64,000 nt of DNA from Impatiens glandulifera (taxonomy: Eukaryota; Streptophyta; Magnoliopsida; Ericales; Balsaminaceae): assembly GCF_907164915.1 (NCBI RefSeq), contig NC_061869.1, positions 42,715,771 through 42,779,770 on the forward strand, read 5' to 3'. The position numbers and the translations under genes are program-made. A model generated the notes under the pieces. The model saw only the letters and a program-made list of their open reading frames with translations. It was not told the DNA's origin and searched no databases. This document shows, piece after piece, positions 1 through 9,810 of this stretch (position 1 is its first letter; each line of letters begins with the position of its first letter).

Positions 1-1
1 C

Positions 2-2116
2 AGTCTTCCACTCATCACCCATGCGAATACGAATCTGATGGTATCCACTCTTGAGATCCAGTTTGCTAAACACAGAAGCACTACCCAACTGATCCAACAA
101 GTCATCCAACCGGGGAATAGGAAACCGATAACGCACTGTAATCTTGTTGATAGCACGACTATCAATGCACATACGCCAAGACCCATCCTTTTTTGGGGTA
201 AGAAGGGCCGGGACAGCACATGGACTAAGGCTCTCTCGAATGTGTCCCTTAGCCAGCAAGTCCTCCACCTGTCTACGCAACTCTTCATGTTCTTTGGGAC
301 TCATGCGGTAATGAGGACGGTTGGGTAGGGCAGCACCTGGAACCAAGTCAATGTGATGCTGGATATCACGCAAAGGAGGCAAGGCACAAGGCAGATTCTC
401 AGGAAAAACATCTGCAAACTCCTGTAACAGCGGCTGCACTGGAATAGGCACCTCAGAACTAGCACCACAGGTAATCAGCGAACAAAATAGAGCAAACACC
501 ATGCCCGATTCGACCATGGCGGTCTGAAAAGGACCCCGAGACAACAAGGTGGTAGGGGGGGACGCATGATGAGTGGGGGCAGCACCCTTCTTGGGCTGAT
601 TTGGCATCAACACAATCTTGGTACCATGAAATAAGAACGTGTAGGTATTAGCATGCCCATCATGTATAACAGAATGATCAAACTGCCAAGGGCGACCAAG
701 TAAAAGGTGACAAGCATCCATAGGAACCACATCACAATATACAGCATCACGATAATGGGAACCAATGGAAAAATTAACAAGTACGCGCTTGGAAACTGTA
801 ACATCCGTACCTTGACTCAGCCAGGACAGGCGATAAGGCTTGGGGTGAGGTTCAGTGGACAGACCCAGCTTCGAAACTGCAACCTCAGAAATCACATTCT
901 CACAACTCCCAGCATCAATGATGAAGGTGCAAACTTTGCCACCGATGGTACAAGTGCAATGGAACAGATTATTGCGTAACCACTCGTTGTCAGGAGCACG
1001 AGGGGTTAAACATGATCGACGAATCACCAAAAGGGGGCCAACATCACCAGAAACATACTCCTCCGCTGCCTCATCATCATAAACATCATACACTGGGGCT
1101 GAATCTGAAGGAAGAGCAGAGTCAGGATCATCCACCTCAGTAAAAAGACCACGATTGGTGGACTTTGGGTTGCGACACTCTGCTTGGCGATGGCCAACTT
1201 CACCACAATTGAAACAACGCAAGCCATCGGGACGTCCCTGCGGGGGGGCTGTAGTGCTGCGAGGCGGGGCTGGGGTGGGATGGGCCGGCTGGGAAGAAGA
1301 ACCAATGCCACTAGTGGGGACAACCTGTTTTCCAAAGCTACCCGAACCGCGCCTAGCTAGCTGTTTCTCAGCCTTTGAAGCACGCTGATGTGCCTCAGAA
1401 ACAGTCAAGGGATCAAACATATTCAAAATATCCTGCAACTGGAGGCGAAGGCCACCAATATAGCGAGAAACCAACTAGAGAGGGGACTCAGACAGGTCAA
1501 CACGAGCCACAAAGGTGTAAAACTCAGTGGAATAGTCATCCACGGAACGAGAACCCTGACGAAGATTCTGGAACCGCTGGTACAGGTTACGTTCGTAATT
1601 ATATGGTAAAAACGCAGCCCTAATATGCTTCCTGAATTTGTCCCAATTCGTGAGATTTGCCTTACCATGACGAACACGTGTCTGTTTCAACTGCTGCCAC
1701 CATGCTTGTGCACGACCATGTAAGCGGATCGTAACAAGGGGTACACGACGATCTGCAGGAACTTCCTTGAAATCCAGAATCTCTTCAACCTGAGAAAGCC
1801 AATCAATAAACTCTTCCGGTGGTAGACTACCATCGAACTTAGGGATGTCCACCCTGAAAGCCTGCTCCCAGCGATGATTGGGGCATTCAGGGGATTGATT
1901 CCGAAGACCACCGAGAGGGTTTTCATCTGTCATCGTAACATCATCTTCAGGGTGGTGCATGTGCATAGATGCATCCATCCGTTGCGTCAACCATTCAACC
2001 TGCCGCCTCAAATCGTCGTTATCACGGCGAAACTCAGCGTTTTCACGTCGCAACTCAGCAAGGTCACCATCATCAGCACCAGGGGTAGGGTTGCGCGGCT
2101 GTCTTCGGGGCGGCAT
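2..2116 (-). pseudogene. Gypsy gag-protease-RT polyprotein, one in-frame stop
   Basis: The frame starting at the ATG at 2116 stays open on the minus strand to the window edge except for one TAG at 1475-1477. The first 213 residues are Gag (coiled-coil N-terminus, then the conserved PKFDGSLPPEEFIDWL region). After the stop the same frame continues with YIGGLR, a CX2CX4HX4C knuckle (CFNCGEVGHRQAEC, about 1175-1220), a protease active site FIIDAGSC (near 905-925) and RT fingers ending in SGYHQIRIRMGDEWKT. The TAG lies where related Gags often have a Gln, so a CAG to TAG change is the likely cause. Everything else appears undamaged, so the copy is young or the stop is read through; I cannot tell which. 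Confidence 0.85.
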
Positions 2117-2137
2117 ACCTCAGGGTCGACTGGAAAC

Positions 2138-2146
2138 TGATACCAA
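2138..2146 (-). promoter_or_regulatory. Primer-binding site (tRNA-Met type) of the left gypsy element
   Basis: On the minus strand the sequence reads TGGTATCAG, the usual start of the initiator-tRNA-Met complementary site. It lies just upstream of the gag ATG at 2116 and directly after the putative LTR end. Confidence 0.6.
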
Positions 2147-2148
2147 CT

Positions 2149-2850
2149 GATGCAGCGTGCGTGGCTAGGATGAACCTTTATCAAGATTCGTTGATTCTTA
2201 TGAATACCGAAAGTTGATAGATATTGCGGAAACCTCGTTTTCTGATTAATAATCTTCCCCTAACAAAATGTTTTAAGATTCTTTTCAATACTCAAACCCT
2301 AGCTTGCAAAAGAAATAAACAACTTTTAATAAATTGCAAAAAACACCCGAAACTAATAAAAATGCGATTTTGAGCCCCTAAACGTCGTCAGATGGCCTTA
2401 AACCATCATACCTCATGGCAAAACCATGACTTCTTCACAGCACCACGTTTCCGCCCGAAAAACACTAGGCAATCGTCGAAATCTGACACTTGCGAGATAT
2501 TTTCGGATGCTACAACTTTCGCATAAACGCCTCTTCGACTCGCACCGCATCACTTTACCATTATACAATTTATTATGTTTTCATTAACAAATCATGACAC
2601 TGCATGACTGATGCTACACTTGACCAATGAAGGAAACCATATCATTGTTGTTGTGCGTTGTTCGACCGAGAAGACGGACTACGACCAAGGAAATGTTCTT
2701 GCCTTTAGCTGCATTCAACCGAGATTTTGCACCCGATACAAGTTGCGACCGAAATTCTGCACCCGATGCAAGCCACGGCTTAGAATTTCAGCCTACTTTC
2801 AGCCTTCGACCGAGAGCAGCCCTCCAAGCGACCGATGTTCATAGGTCGCA
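2149..2850 (-). repeat. Putative 5' LTR of the left gypsy element
   Basis: On the minus strand the LTR would end in CA at 2149-2150, just before the primer-binding site. The stretch is non-coding. It contains an imperfect internal repeat near 2720-2775 (two copies of a CACCCGAT-containing unit). The other LTR is outside the window, so the start is a guess and no target duplication can be checked. Confidence 0.4.
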
Positions 2851-3061
2851 TACAGTTTGTTCATCCTTTTCTTTTATTTTGTGCATAGACTCATGTTTCT
2901 GTTTTTTGGGATTTTGTTAGTCTAAAATGTTATTTGTGATTTATTTGATCCTACATTAAAAAAAATATAAAACTCCAAAAAAAAAAAAAACTATGTGCTA
3001 TATTTTTATATATGAACTCACACTTAGATAAATGCTAAAATCAAGTAGACTTAAAATAACA

Positions 3062-3478
3062 CTAAGAGTATTTATAGCAGAATCCTTAAAATGTGTTCTA
3101 TCTCTATTATAAAGATAAATAACATAAAAGTTGTAAAAAAAAAAATGCTTTATCAAATTTCCTATCCTTATGATTTTTTAGGGATGATGAATAGTGAATC
3201 CTTATATTTAGGGATTACTGTAGCATCCCTAAATAATAAAATAATATATTTTATCTTTTATGGCTAACAATAAATATTTAAATATATATGAATAAGTAAT
3301 TAAGTGGTTGAGGTGGCTGAAAAATTGGTTGTTTTAATGAATATTTAAATGATATATGGATAAAGATAAGGAAGCTGATGTAGAATAATTTATATTTTGA
3401 TTCTCTAAAATATGGATATTATTATTTTATATTATTTTTAGGGATACAAAATAGGGAAGCTTGTACAAATGCCCTAAG
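3062..3478. mobile_element. MITE-like element with terminal and internal inverted repeats
   Basis: The ends are imperfect inverted repeats: the left starts CTAAGAGTATTTATAGC and the right, reverse-complemented, starts CTTAGGGCATTTGTAC; 17 of 26 positions agree. The inside is AT-rich and non-coding and holds a strong hairpin at 3177-3233 with a perfect 10-bp outer stem (TTTAGGGATG / CATCCCTAAA). No clear target duplication was found, so the family is not assigned. Confidence 0.45.
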
Positions 3479-5121
3479 ATGAAATTTTTCTAAATTCTAA
3501 ATTCTAAATAATTTTATGTATGGATTTATTTATTTAGGCTTTAGGTTGTCTTCAATTATTTTATTTTTGTACATGCTTTTTATTCCTTTATTTATATAAG
3601 AACACACCAGGGTTCACTCAAAAGTGAACCAAAAAAAATAACCTAAGTTGATGGGTTTAAAAAAAAGTAAAGTGTAAATTGCTTTTAAAGAGGTCCAAAT
3701 TGAATTAGTAAAGACCTAATGGGCGTTGTGGGACATATCTTTCCATTCCTTTGACTCTTTCCCATACAAAACCAAATGTCGAACTCATTATATATAAATC
3801 TCTAAATGCCGCATGCATACGCTTAATTTATTTTTCTAATTTAAAAAAATTAGGTGGCGACTATCTAATCGTGATGTTATAAAAAATCGAAAAATAATAA
3901 TTAAATAGGCATATAATGTACTTCCCATTGATATCACAATCTCTACCAAATTCGACGATATTGTAAGTTATGGAGTCATATATAAAACCTCGTTTTCAAA
4001 AAAACTTAAATTTTTCGATAATGTAAAATTGATTCAACTGACACTTCTTTAAAAATTCGCGTATTGACCTAGAAAAAATTCAAACTTGTTCGTTGCGACG
4101 TTAAAAATCGCGCAAAACGTTCACAAAGACTCTTGTCTTTATTGCCCAAACACAAGTGTACCAACTATGTCAGATATACTCATGCTACTAAAAAACAGAA
4201 AAAAAAATCCTCAAGGTTGAGTTATTGAAATAACTAATTTGTTCACCCATACTCTCGTTTTGATTGTTAAAAGCAAGATAATAGGTGTATCGATTCAATT
4301 AGATATATTAGGTCGCCGAAAAAAAATAAATAAAAATAATAATACTCAAAGTGAATGAAATAATATCAAATAATATCCCAAGTATAATAAGAATTCTCAA
4401 TCCAAGCATGACAAAGAATATCTCCAATGAAAAAAAATATAGTAATAAAAGAAGTGGAATAAAATTCCGAAGAATGTGACGCAAAGTGAAAACTTAATTT
4501 AAGACATCAAAATTGATATTTGGATAGAAAAATTATTTTCACAAAATAATCTTTCAAAATAATCGCAAGAACACGAATTTGAGTTCTATTGATAACATTT
4601 GCTTCGAAGGGAAATATAAAAATAACCGGCCTCCTTTTGAAACGGTAAAAAAAGTGACACCCAAAATGAGATTCTAAATATTTTTTATTTGGGATTCGTT
4701 CTAAAATGAGAGAGATTAATACAAATCTTAACTCACAATCAAAAACAAAATAAAAGAAAATATAAAAGAGTGAAAATCCTAGAAATGCGCTGGAGGAATT
4801 TTTACAAAAATGAAAAAAAAAAAAAAAAAAAGAGAAACTCCCAAGTCATCATGCACTAGGAGCATTTTCTTAAAATACATGAAGCTTCGAGGTCTTCAAA
4901 CGTAAAAAGGATAAACACCAATCTTTATGTTGAAAAGCGTTTTTTCGAAAAAAAACAAAAATAAGTGGTCGCGACCAAAAATTGGAAAAATAAAAATGAT
5001 GAAACAATTTGAGACAAACTCTTTAGGATTATAATCATATTTCTAGGCCTTTGTGAGATTTGTACACCAATAACCCTTGAAGATATTTTATCACAGAGAC
5101 GCCCCACCGAAGTATGAGTAA
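3479..5121. other. AT-rich intergenic DNA, no gene seen
   Basis: No ORF with recognisable content and no RNA gene is visible. A homopolymeric A run lies at about 4809-4830, and several shorter A runs occur. Confidence 0.6.
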
Positions 5122-6026
5122 TTGAAAAGATTAAAAAGTAAGTCGCTCATAATGTAAATAACGCAACTCAAACCAAACTCGTGTGATCATGTGCTTGGCT
5201 CCTAAACCACACAATAAAAAGACCAATAAATTTTGTAGACGTTAATCTACCAAGCTGACGCAACCCTCTCTCTATCTCATGAAGTATATCACGTAATTCA
5301 GACTAATTAGACACGTACATTCGGACTAATTAGATATGCACTCGAGATTAGGATAGTAAAGTTAAGATGATGTAGTCATCTACCTAAGTAAGAGTTTCAA
5401 CCCATTGGCTATCCACGGGCTATAGTAGTGTGAGATTAATGTACAATTTTTACCAATTTGAAAGACGATGAAAACATCTTGACTATTCCATGTACTATGT
5501 CCTTAGACTATATTAGCGTGACATTAATGTATGTGTAAGACGTCCAAACGTTCAAGAACGCAAACTCTTCGATTTGAAAAGATTAAAAAGTAAGTCGCTC
5601 ATAATGTAAATAACACAACTCAAACCAAATTCGTGTCATCATGTGCTTGGCTCCTAAACCACACAATAAAAAGACCAATAAATTTTGTAGACGTTAATCT
5701 ACCAAGCTGACGCAACCCTCTCTCTATCTCATGAAGTATATCACATAATTCAGACTAATTAGACACATACATTCGGACTAATTAGATATGCACTTGAGAT
5801 TAGGATAGTAAAGTTAAGATGATGTAGTCGTCTACCTAAGTAAGAGTTTCAACCCATTGGCTATCCACAGGCTATAGTAGTGTGAGATTAATGTACAATT
5901 TTTACCAATTTGAAAGACGATGAAAACATCTTGACTATTCCATGTACTATGTCCTTAGACTATATTAGCGTGACATTAATGTATGTGTAAGACGTCCAAA
6001 CGTTCAAGAACGCAAACTCTTCGATT
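5122..6026. repeat. Tandem direct duplication, 452-bp unit, two copies
   Basis: The unit at 5122-5573 is repeated at 5574-6026 with a constant offset of 452 bp at both ends. The copies differ at only a few positions, mostly C/T or G/A (for example CGCAACTC versus CACAACTC). A sub-repeat built on GACTAATTAGA occurs twice per unit. No coding content is seen. Confidence 0.9.
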
Positions 6027-6352
6027 ATTTCTCGTAGCTTGTCATTGCACTATAGTAGCATGAGTGTAGAAACTCATTTTTGCTCTACCAATTTATATTT
6101 TAAATTTTGAGCCTTTAAAAATAGATTTTAATCATATACATGCTCATTACACGAGAATTTAAAAAATATATAATTATTTTTTGGAACAATATGGTATCGA
6201 TTGTATACCAAGATAATTAAACTTAGACTTACCTATTTTAAATAATATAATCAAAATGTTACAAATGAATAATTATATTGAATAATAGGTTAATGAAAAT
6301 ATATCCATTATTAAAATTTATTATTTAATTTCGAAGTTATTTTAGAAGAAAA

Positions 6353-6376
6353 AAAATAATAATAAAGATATTTAAT
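6353..6376. repeat. Target site duplication of the SINE, left copy
   Basis: A 24-bp AT-rich word that recurs without mismatch at 6520-6543. Confidence 0.85.
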
Positions 6377-6519
6377 TTCTTTTATTTGAATAAAGGAGAG
6401 CTATCATGATAACCCCACAACCATGACCCCGCTTAAGCTTAAATCGCTTTTAGATGGAATCGAATTCGTGACATTTTGATCTATTAAGCCGTCGACTCTT
6501 ACCATTGGGCTACCTTAGT
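6377..6519 (-). mobile_element. tRNA-derived SINE, 143 bp, with 24-bp target duplications
   Basis: On the minus strand the element starts near a Pol III A-box match (TAGCCCAATGG) and, about 34 nt later, a B-box match (GAATTCGATTCC), the spacing seen in tRNA-derived promoters. It ends in an A/T-rich tail. It is flanked by an exact 24-bp direct repeat at 6353-6376 and 6520-6543, as expected from LINE-type integration. The family was not identified. No other copy was seen in the window. Confidence 0.8.
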
Positions 6520-6543
6520 AAAATAATAATAAAGATATTTAAT
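6520..6543. repeat. Target site duplication of the SINE, right copy
   Basis: Exact copy of the 24-bp word at 6353-6376. Confidence 0.85.
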
Positions 6544-7128
6544 GATATTAATATTATATTTTTGAAAATATATATATATATGTTAGATAAATTCATACCG
6601 GTTCAAATAAACCTAACTTAAACAAACTTCCTACGCAGGAACAAGGAACCGGACCGGATGAACAAAAGAAAACCAACTGAAGAAACCGAACCGGTCAAGC
6701 TACCAAACCGATCAAGAGTATTCGGTACGTGACCGCACAGAGGAAGGATCGGCCAAAGCCTAAAAGCCAGATCCATCAAATAGCCGATCAATCCTCAAGA
6801 CAAACATAACCGGAATAAGCCCGGTCACTTCACTATCAAAAGATATTCGGCCAAGTCAAGCGGCCAACCTAGGCCAAGTCAAGAGGCCGACCTGCACAAG
6901 AAGACACTTTGGGTATCTGTTGAGAATGATACCAAAGGAACAGACTGAATACTTCCATATCCATGCAAGTCTGAGGAAAGACTGTAGGCTGCAGAAAAAC
7001 AGTACTACCGGATCTTTCTACTTCGGGATAAGCCAGAAAGGAAATCTTCAAAGTACAGACAACTGTCCAAGCAGACAGTGCCTACATTGAGTAAAAGACA
7101 AACCCGACAGGTTTGCTTTACAGACCGG

Positions 7129-7195
7129 CAGGTCTGAAACAGGATGCCAGGTCTGAGATTGACCGTCAGGTCTGAGGAGAAGACCGCAGGTCTGA
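7129..7195 (+). repeat. Four CAGGTCTGA repeats in U3, 19-20 bp apart
   Basis: CAGGTCTGA starts at 7129, 7148, 7167 and 7187, about two helical turns apart, upstream of the LTR TATA box. The same cluster is in the 3' LTR. Regular spacing upstream of a promoter suggests a transcription-factor binding array, which is inference. Confidence 0.75.
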
Positions 7196-7269
7196 GACAC
7201 TGAATCACTGCATCTCTGATCAGCCAATCAGATTCAAGGCTTCGAAATATGACCGTTGGCATATTTCAC

Positions 7270-7279
7270 CTATAAAAGG
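7270..7279 (+). promoter_or_regulatory. TATA box of the 5' LTR promoter
   Basis: CTATAAAAGG lies about two thirds into the LTR, preceded by the U3 repeats. Transcription would be expected to start roughly 30 bp downstream. Confidence 0.7.
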
Positions 7280-7945
7280 AGGCAGTTGCAGAAGAGTAAA
7301 TGTGGGACATCAAGCGGGACATTGAGCAGTTACTAAGAGTTACTAAGTGGGACAAACATTGAGATAACAAAAGCCAAGTGCATTTACTACAAGTGATAAC
7401 AGTGTGGTATTCTAAGAAAGCCTAAGTGCTAAATTCTAAGTGTGTGTTACAATTTCGGTGTAAATTGTAAGAGTGTTATCGAGCAGGAATAAGTCTCGAT
7501 CGGATTGTATTTGTATTCCTTAGTGAATATCCTTCTCGCGGTTTCGAGAGGAAGGGGTGACGTAGGAGTTTTATCTCCGAACATCCATAAAATCTGTCTT
7601 GTCATTTACTTTCTGCTGGCTTCATTACATAACCGACTAACTTAATCATACCGCTCCAAAACCGACTCCATACTGACCATACCGAATATCCAGATAACCG
7701 AAACCGACCCACCATTCTTCAAATCTCCATCATCCGAAACCGATTCCGCCTATCATACACGTGTACCGCTTCAACTTGAAAGCAAACCTCTTCCGCGCTT
7801 GAACCTAGTTCAAGGGTTTGTGACAGGTTGTGTAGTATTGAAACCCCGGTGTTAATCTCTAACCGGATTAATCACCACCCTACGAGTGAGAACCGCTAAC
7901 CGGTCCAACCCCCGGTCCACCAGCGGCGACCTAGATCCTAACAAT

Positions 7946-7957
7946 TGGTATCAGAGC
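7946..7957 (+). promoter_or_regulatory. Primer-binding site of the 13.9-kb copia element
   Basis: TGGTATCAGAGC begins two bases after the LTR end and matches the initiator-tRNA-Met-type primer site usual in plant copia elements. Confidence 0.9.
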
Positions 7958-7983
7958 CAGGTAGTTTCAATACTCAAGCAAAC

Positions 7984-9711
7984 ATGTATCAAGATAGGCC
8001 TCCAATGCTAGAAGGTGATGACTTTGCCAACTGGAAGGCACGCATGCACCTACATCTAGTCACCTTGGATGATGAAATGGAATCCGTTCTAACCGAAGGA
8101 CCGATAGTCATTGATAAAGACAGAAAAGAATGGACAGCTGAAGACAGGAGAAGGAACAATCTGGACAACCATGCAAGAAACCGGATCTCCAACAGCGTGG
8201 ACAGGAATACATATTGCAAGATCAGAGATTGCAAAACCGCGAAGGAGACTTGGAACACGGTCATCCAGATCTTTGAGGGAAATGAAAGAACAAAGGAGAA
8301 CAAAATAATGGTGGCCACACAGAGGTTTGAAAGCATCAAAATGAAACCAGGGGAAACTATGAAGGAATACAGTGACCGGTTCACTGATGTATTAGATGAG
8401 TTAGCAAATCTGGGCAAGAAGTACGACAACAAAAAGGTCATTATGAAGGTCTTGAGATCTCTTCCGAGTGCTTGGGATATAAAGACGATGGTCATGAGAG
8501 AATCAAAGAGCCTACGTAAGATGAAATTATACGATGTATTCGAAGATCTTAAGGCATATGAGTTCGAGATGAATTCCAGAACTGAAGAGGAAGTCTCGGC
8601 CTCAACGTCAACCAGAGCACTGTTCACATCTACGGAACCGGCTGCACCTGTTCCTGCTCCTATATCTACATCTGCACCGGTACCGATTCCTGCACCTGCA
8701 CCGATCAGAACCGCCGAACAGTTTACTGAGGACGCCATGGCAATGCTTGCACAGAAGTTTGGGAGGTTCATGAAAAGGAGCCAACCGACAAACAACTACT
8801 ATGGTGACAAATCCAATATAAGATGCTATAACTGTAACTGTATGGGACATTTTAAGTGGGAATGCAGGAAACCAAGGAGAGATACACAGAAACCAGACTA
8901 CCAAAATAACCGAAACAACTATCAACAAACCGGTGAAGGAAGTGAAGTACCGAAAGCACTGATAGCCGATGATGGAGGAAGCCTATGGGCTCACAGTGAC
9001 AGTGACGATGACCTCACATGTCTCATGGCAAATGAGGAACAGGTATTTGACTCTCCCTGTGAAGAATTTACTAAAGATGAGTTATATAATGCATTGAATG
9101 ACATGGTAGAAGAATATAAGAACCTATTGACCATGTTACCTAAGCACCTCAACATCAAAACCGATCCCATAGTACCTATCCCAGTAGAACCAGAGGTACT
9201 CATCACAACCGAACCGGAGGTCATGCAATCTGATGATACTCATACCCTAGAAACCGAATTAGACTCTAAGATCGAACAACCTAGTGAGTCGATTAGAGAA
9301 CTAACCGAGAAAGAGAATGCCAGATTTCAGTATACGATGGCCGCCTATAGGAGATCTAGCGATATAGTAAAGAACCTGAATAAAGAATACAGGCATCCAC
9401 GTTGTAAGAATGGCCTAGGATACACAGAGAACAGATCTAAAAACCGAAAATCCATATGGAAAGCAAAGCTTACAAAAGGAAACCTTCCCTTTATAAAATT
9501 CCTTAAGAGCACCTGTACAGCTGAAGAAGAGGAGACCGCGTATTATAGGGAAGAAAAGACAAAGTATGACTATGTTGGCCCAACCGATTCATGGCTTGAC
9601 CTTGAGAAAAGAAAAGCAGAAATTCTCAAATATAAGAAAGACTTCCTGAACCACGTAGATCAAACTATAGATCATCAAACCAAAGACCATCATCATTTAG
9701 GTCATCTGTAG
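7984..9711 (+). CDS. gag: Copia Gag (nucleocapsid polyprotein), C-terminus shifted
   Basis: The first ATG after the primer site opens a 575-codon frame. It begins with the copia Gag fold (MLEGDDFANWKARM), continues with WDIKTMVMRES, a Pro/Ala/Thr-rich linker, and a zinc knuckle CYNCNCMGHFKWEC (DNA 8824-8865). Gag coats the genomic RNA and forms the particle. A frameshift close to 9700 ends the frame early at 9711. The expected C-terminus (IKVWVPKGLI) is in another frame and ends at a TAA at 9828-9830, a position also used by the related copy at 61250-61252. The track start at 7945 would be a TTG inside the primer site and was rejected. A long antisense ORF here is a codon shadow. Confidence 0.88.
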   Translation: MYQDRPPMLEGDDFANWKARMHLHLVTLDDEMESVLTEGPIVIDKDRKEWTAEDRRRNNLDNHARNRISNSVDRNTYCKIRDCKTAKETWNTVIQIFEGNERTKENKIMVATQRFESIKMKPGETMKEYSDRFTDVLDELANLGKKYDNKKVIMKVLRSLPSAWDIKTMVMRESKSLRKMKLYDVFEDLKAYEFEMNSRTEEEVSASTSTRALFTSTEPAAPVPAPISTSAPVPIPAPAPIRTAEQFTEDAMAMLAQKFGRFMKRSQPTNNYYGDKSNIRCYNCNCMGHFKWECRKPRRDTQKPDYQNNRNNYQQTGEGSEVPKALIADDGGSLWAHSDSDDDLTCLMANEEQVFDSPCEEFTKDELYNALNDMVEEYKNLLTMLPKHLNIKTDPIVPIPVEPEVLITTEPEVMQSDDTHTLETELDSKIEQPSESIRELTEKENARFQYTMAAYRRSSDIVKNLNKEYRHPRCKNGLGYTENRSKNRKSIWKAKLTKGNLPFIKFLKSTCTAEEEETAYYREEKTKYDYVGPTDSWLDLEKRKAEILKYKKDFLNHVDQTIDHQTKDHHHLGHL

Positions 9712-9810
9712 GGAAACCGAAATACACCAGACCAAGTGTGAGGAGAACAGTTGAAACTTTAGCAAAGAAGACCGTTCGATTTATCAAGGTTTGGGTACCT
9801 AAGGGACTAA

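Larger units (their letters stand above)
1..2850 (-). mobile_element. Ty3/gypsy LTR retrotransposon, 5' half (cut by window edge)
   Basis: Read on the minus strand, the stretch shows in order an LTR-like region, a primer-binding site, gag with a zinc knuckle, an aspartic protease and the start of reverse transcriptase, the usual Ty3/gypsy order. The RT start (motifs SRAINKIT and FSKLDLKSGYHQIRI) is typical of chromoviruses, possibly the CRM group; that placement is from memory. The element continues to the left of the window. The outer end of the LTR (higher coordinates) could not be fixed, so 2850 is approximate. Confidence 0.85.
6581..7943 (+). repeat. 5' LTR of the 13.9-kb copia element
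   Basis: 1363 bp, TG...CA ends. The U3 part carries four CAGGTCTGA repeats (7129-7195) and a TATA box (7270-7279). Compared with the 3' LTR, the first ~450 bp differ at some sixteen places, most of them one-base insertions or deletions. Confidence 0.93.

Noticed and set aside
7989..8795. 268-residue antisense ORF over gag
   Set aside because: Mirror of gag codon usage; a similar antisense ORF appears over gag in the other copy (59773-60225), and neither resembles a protein family.
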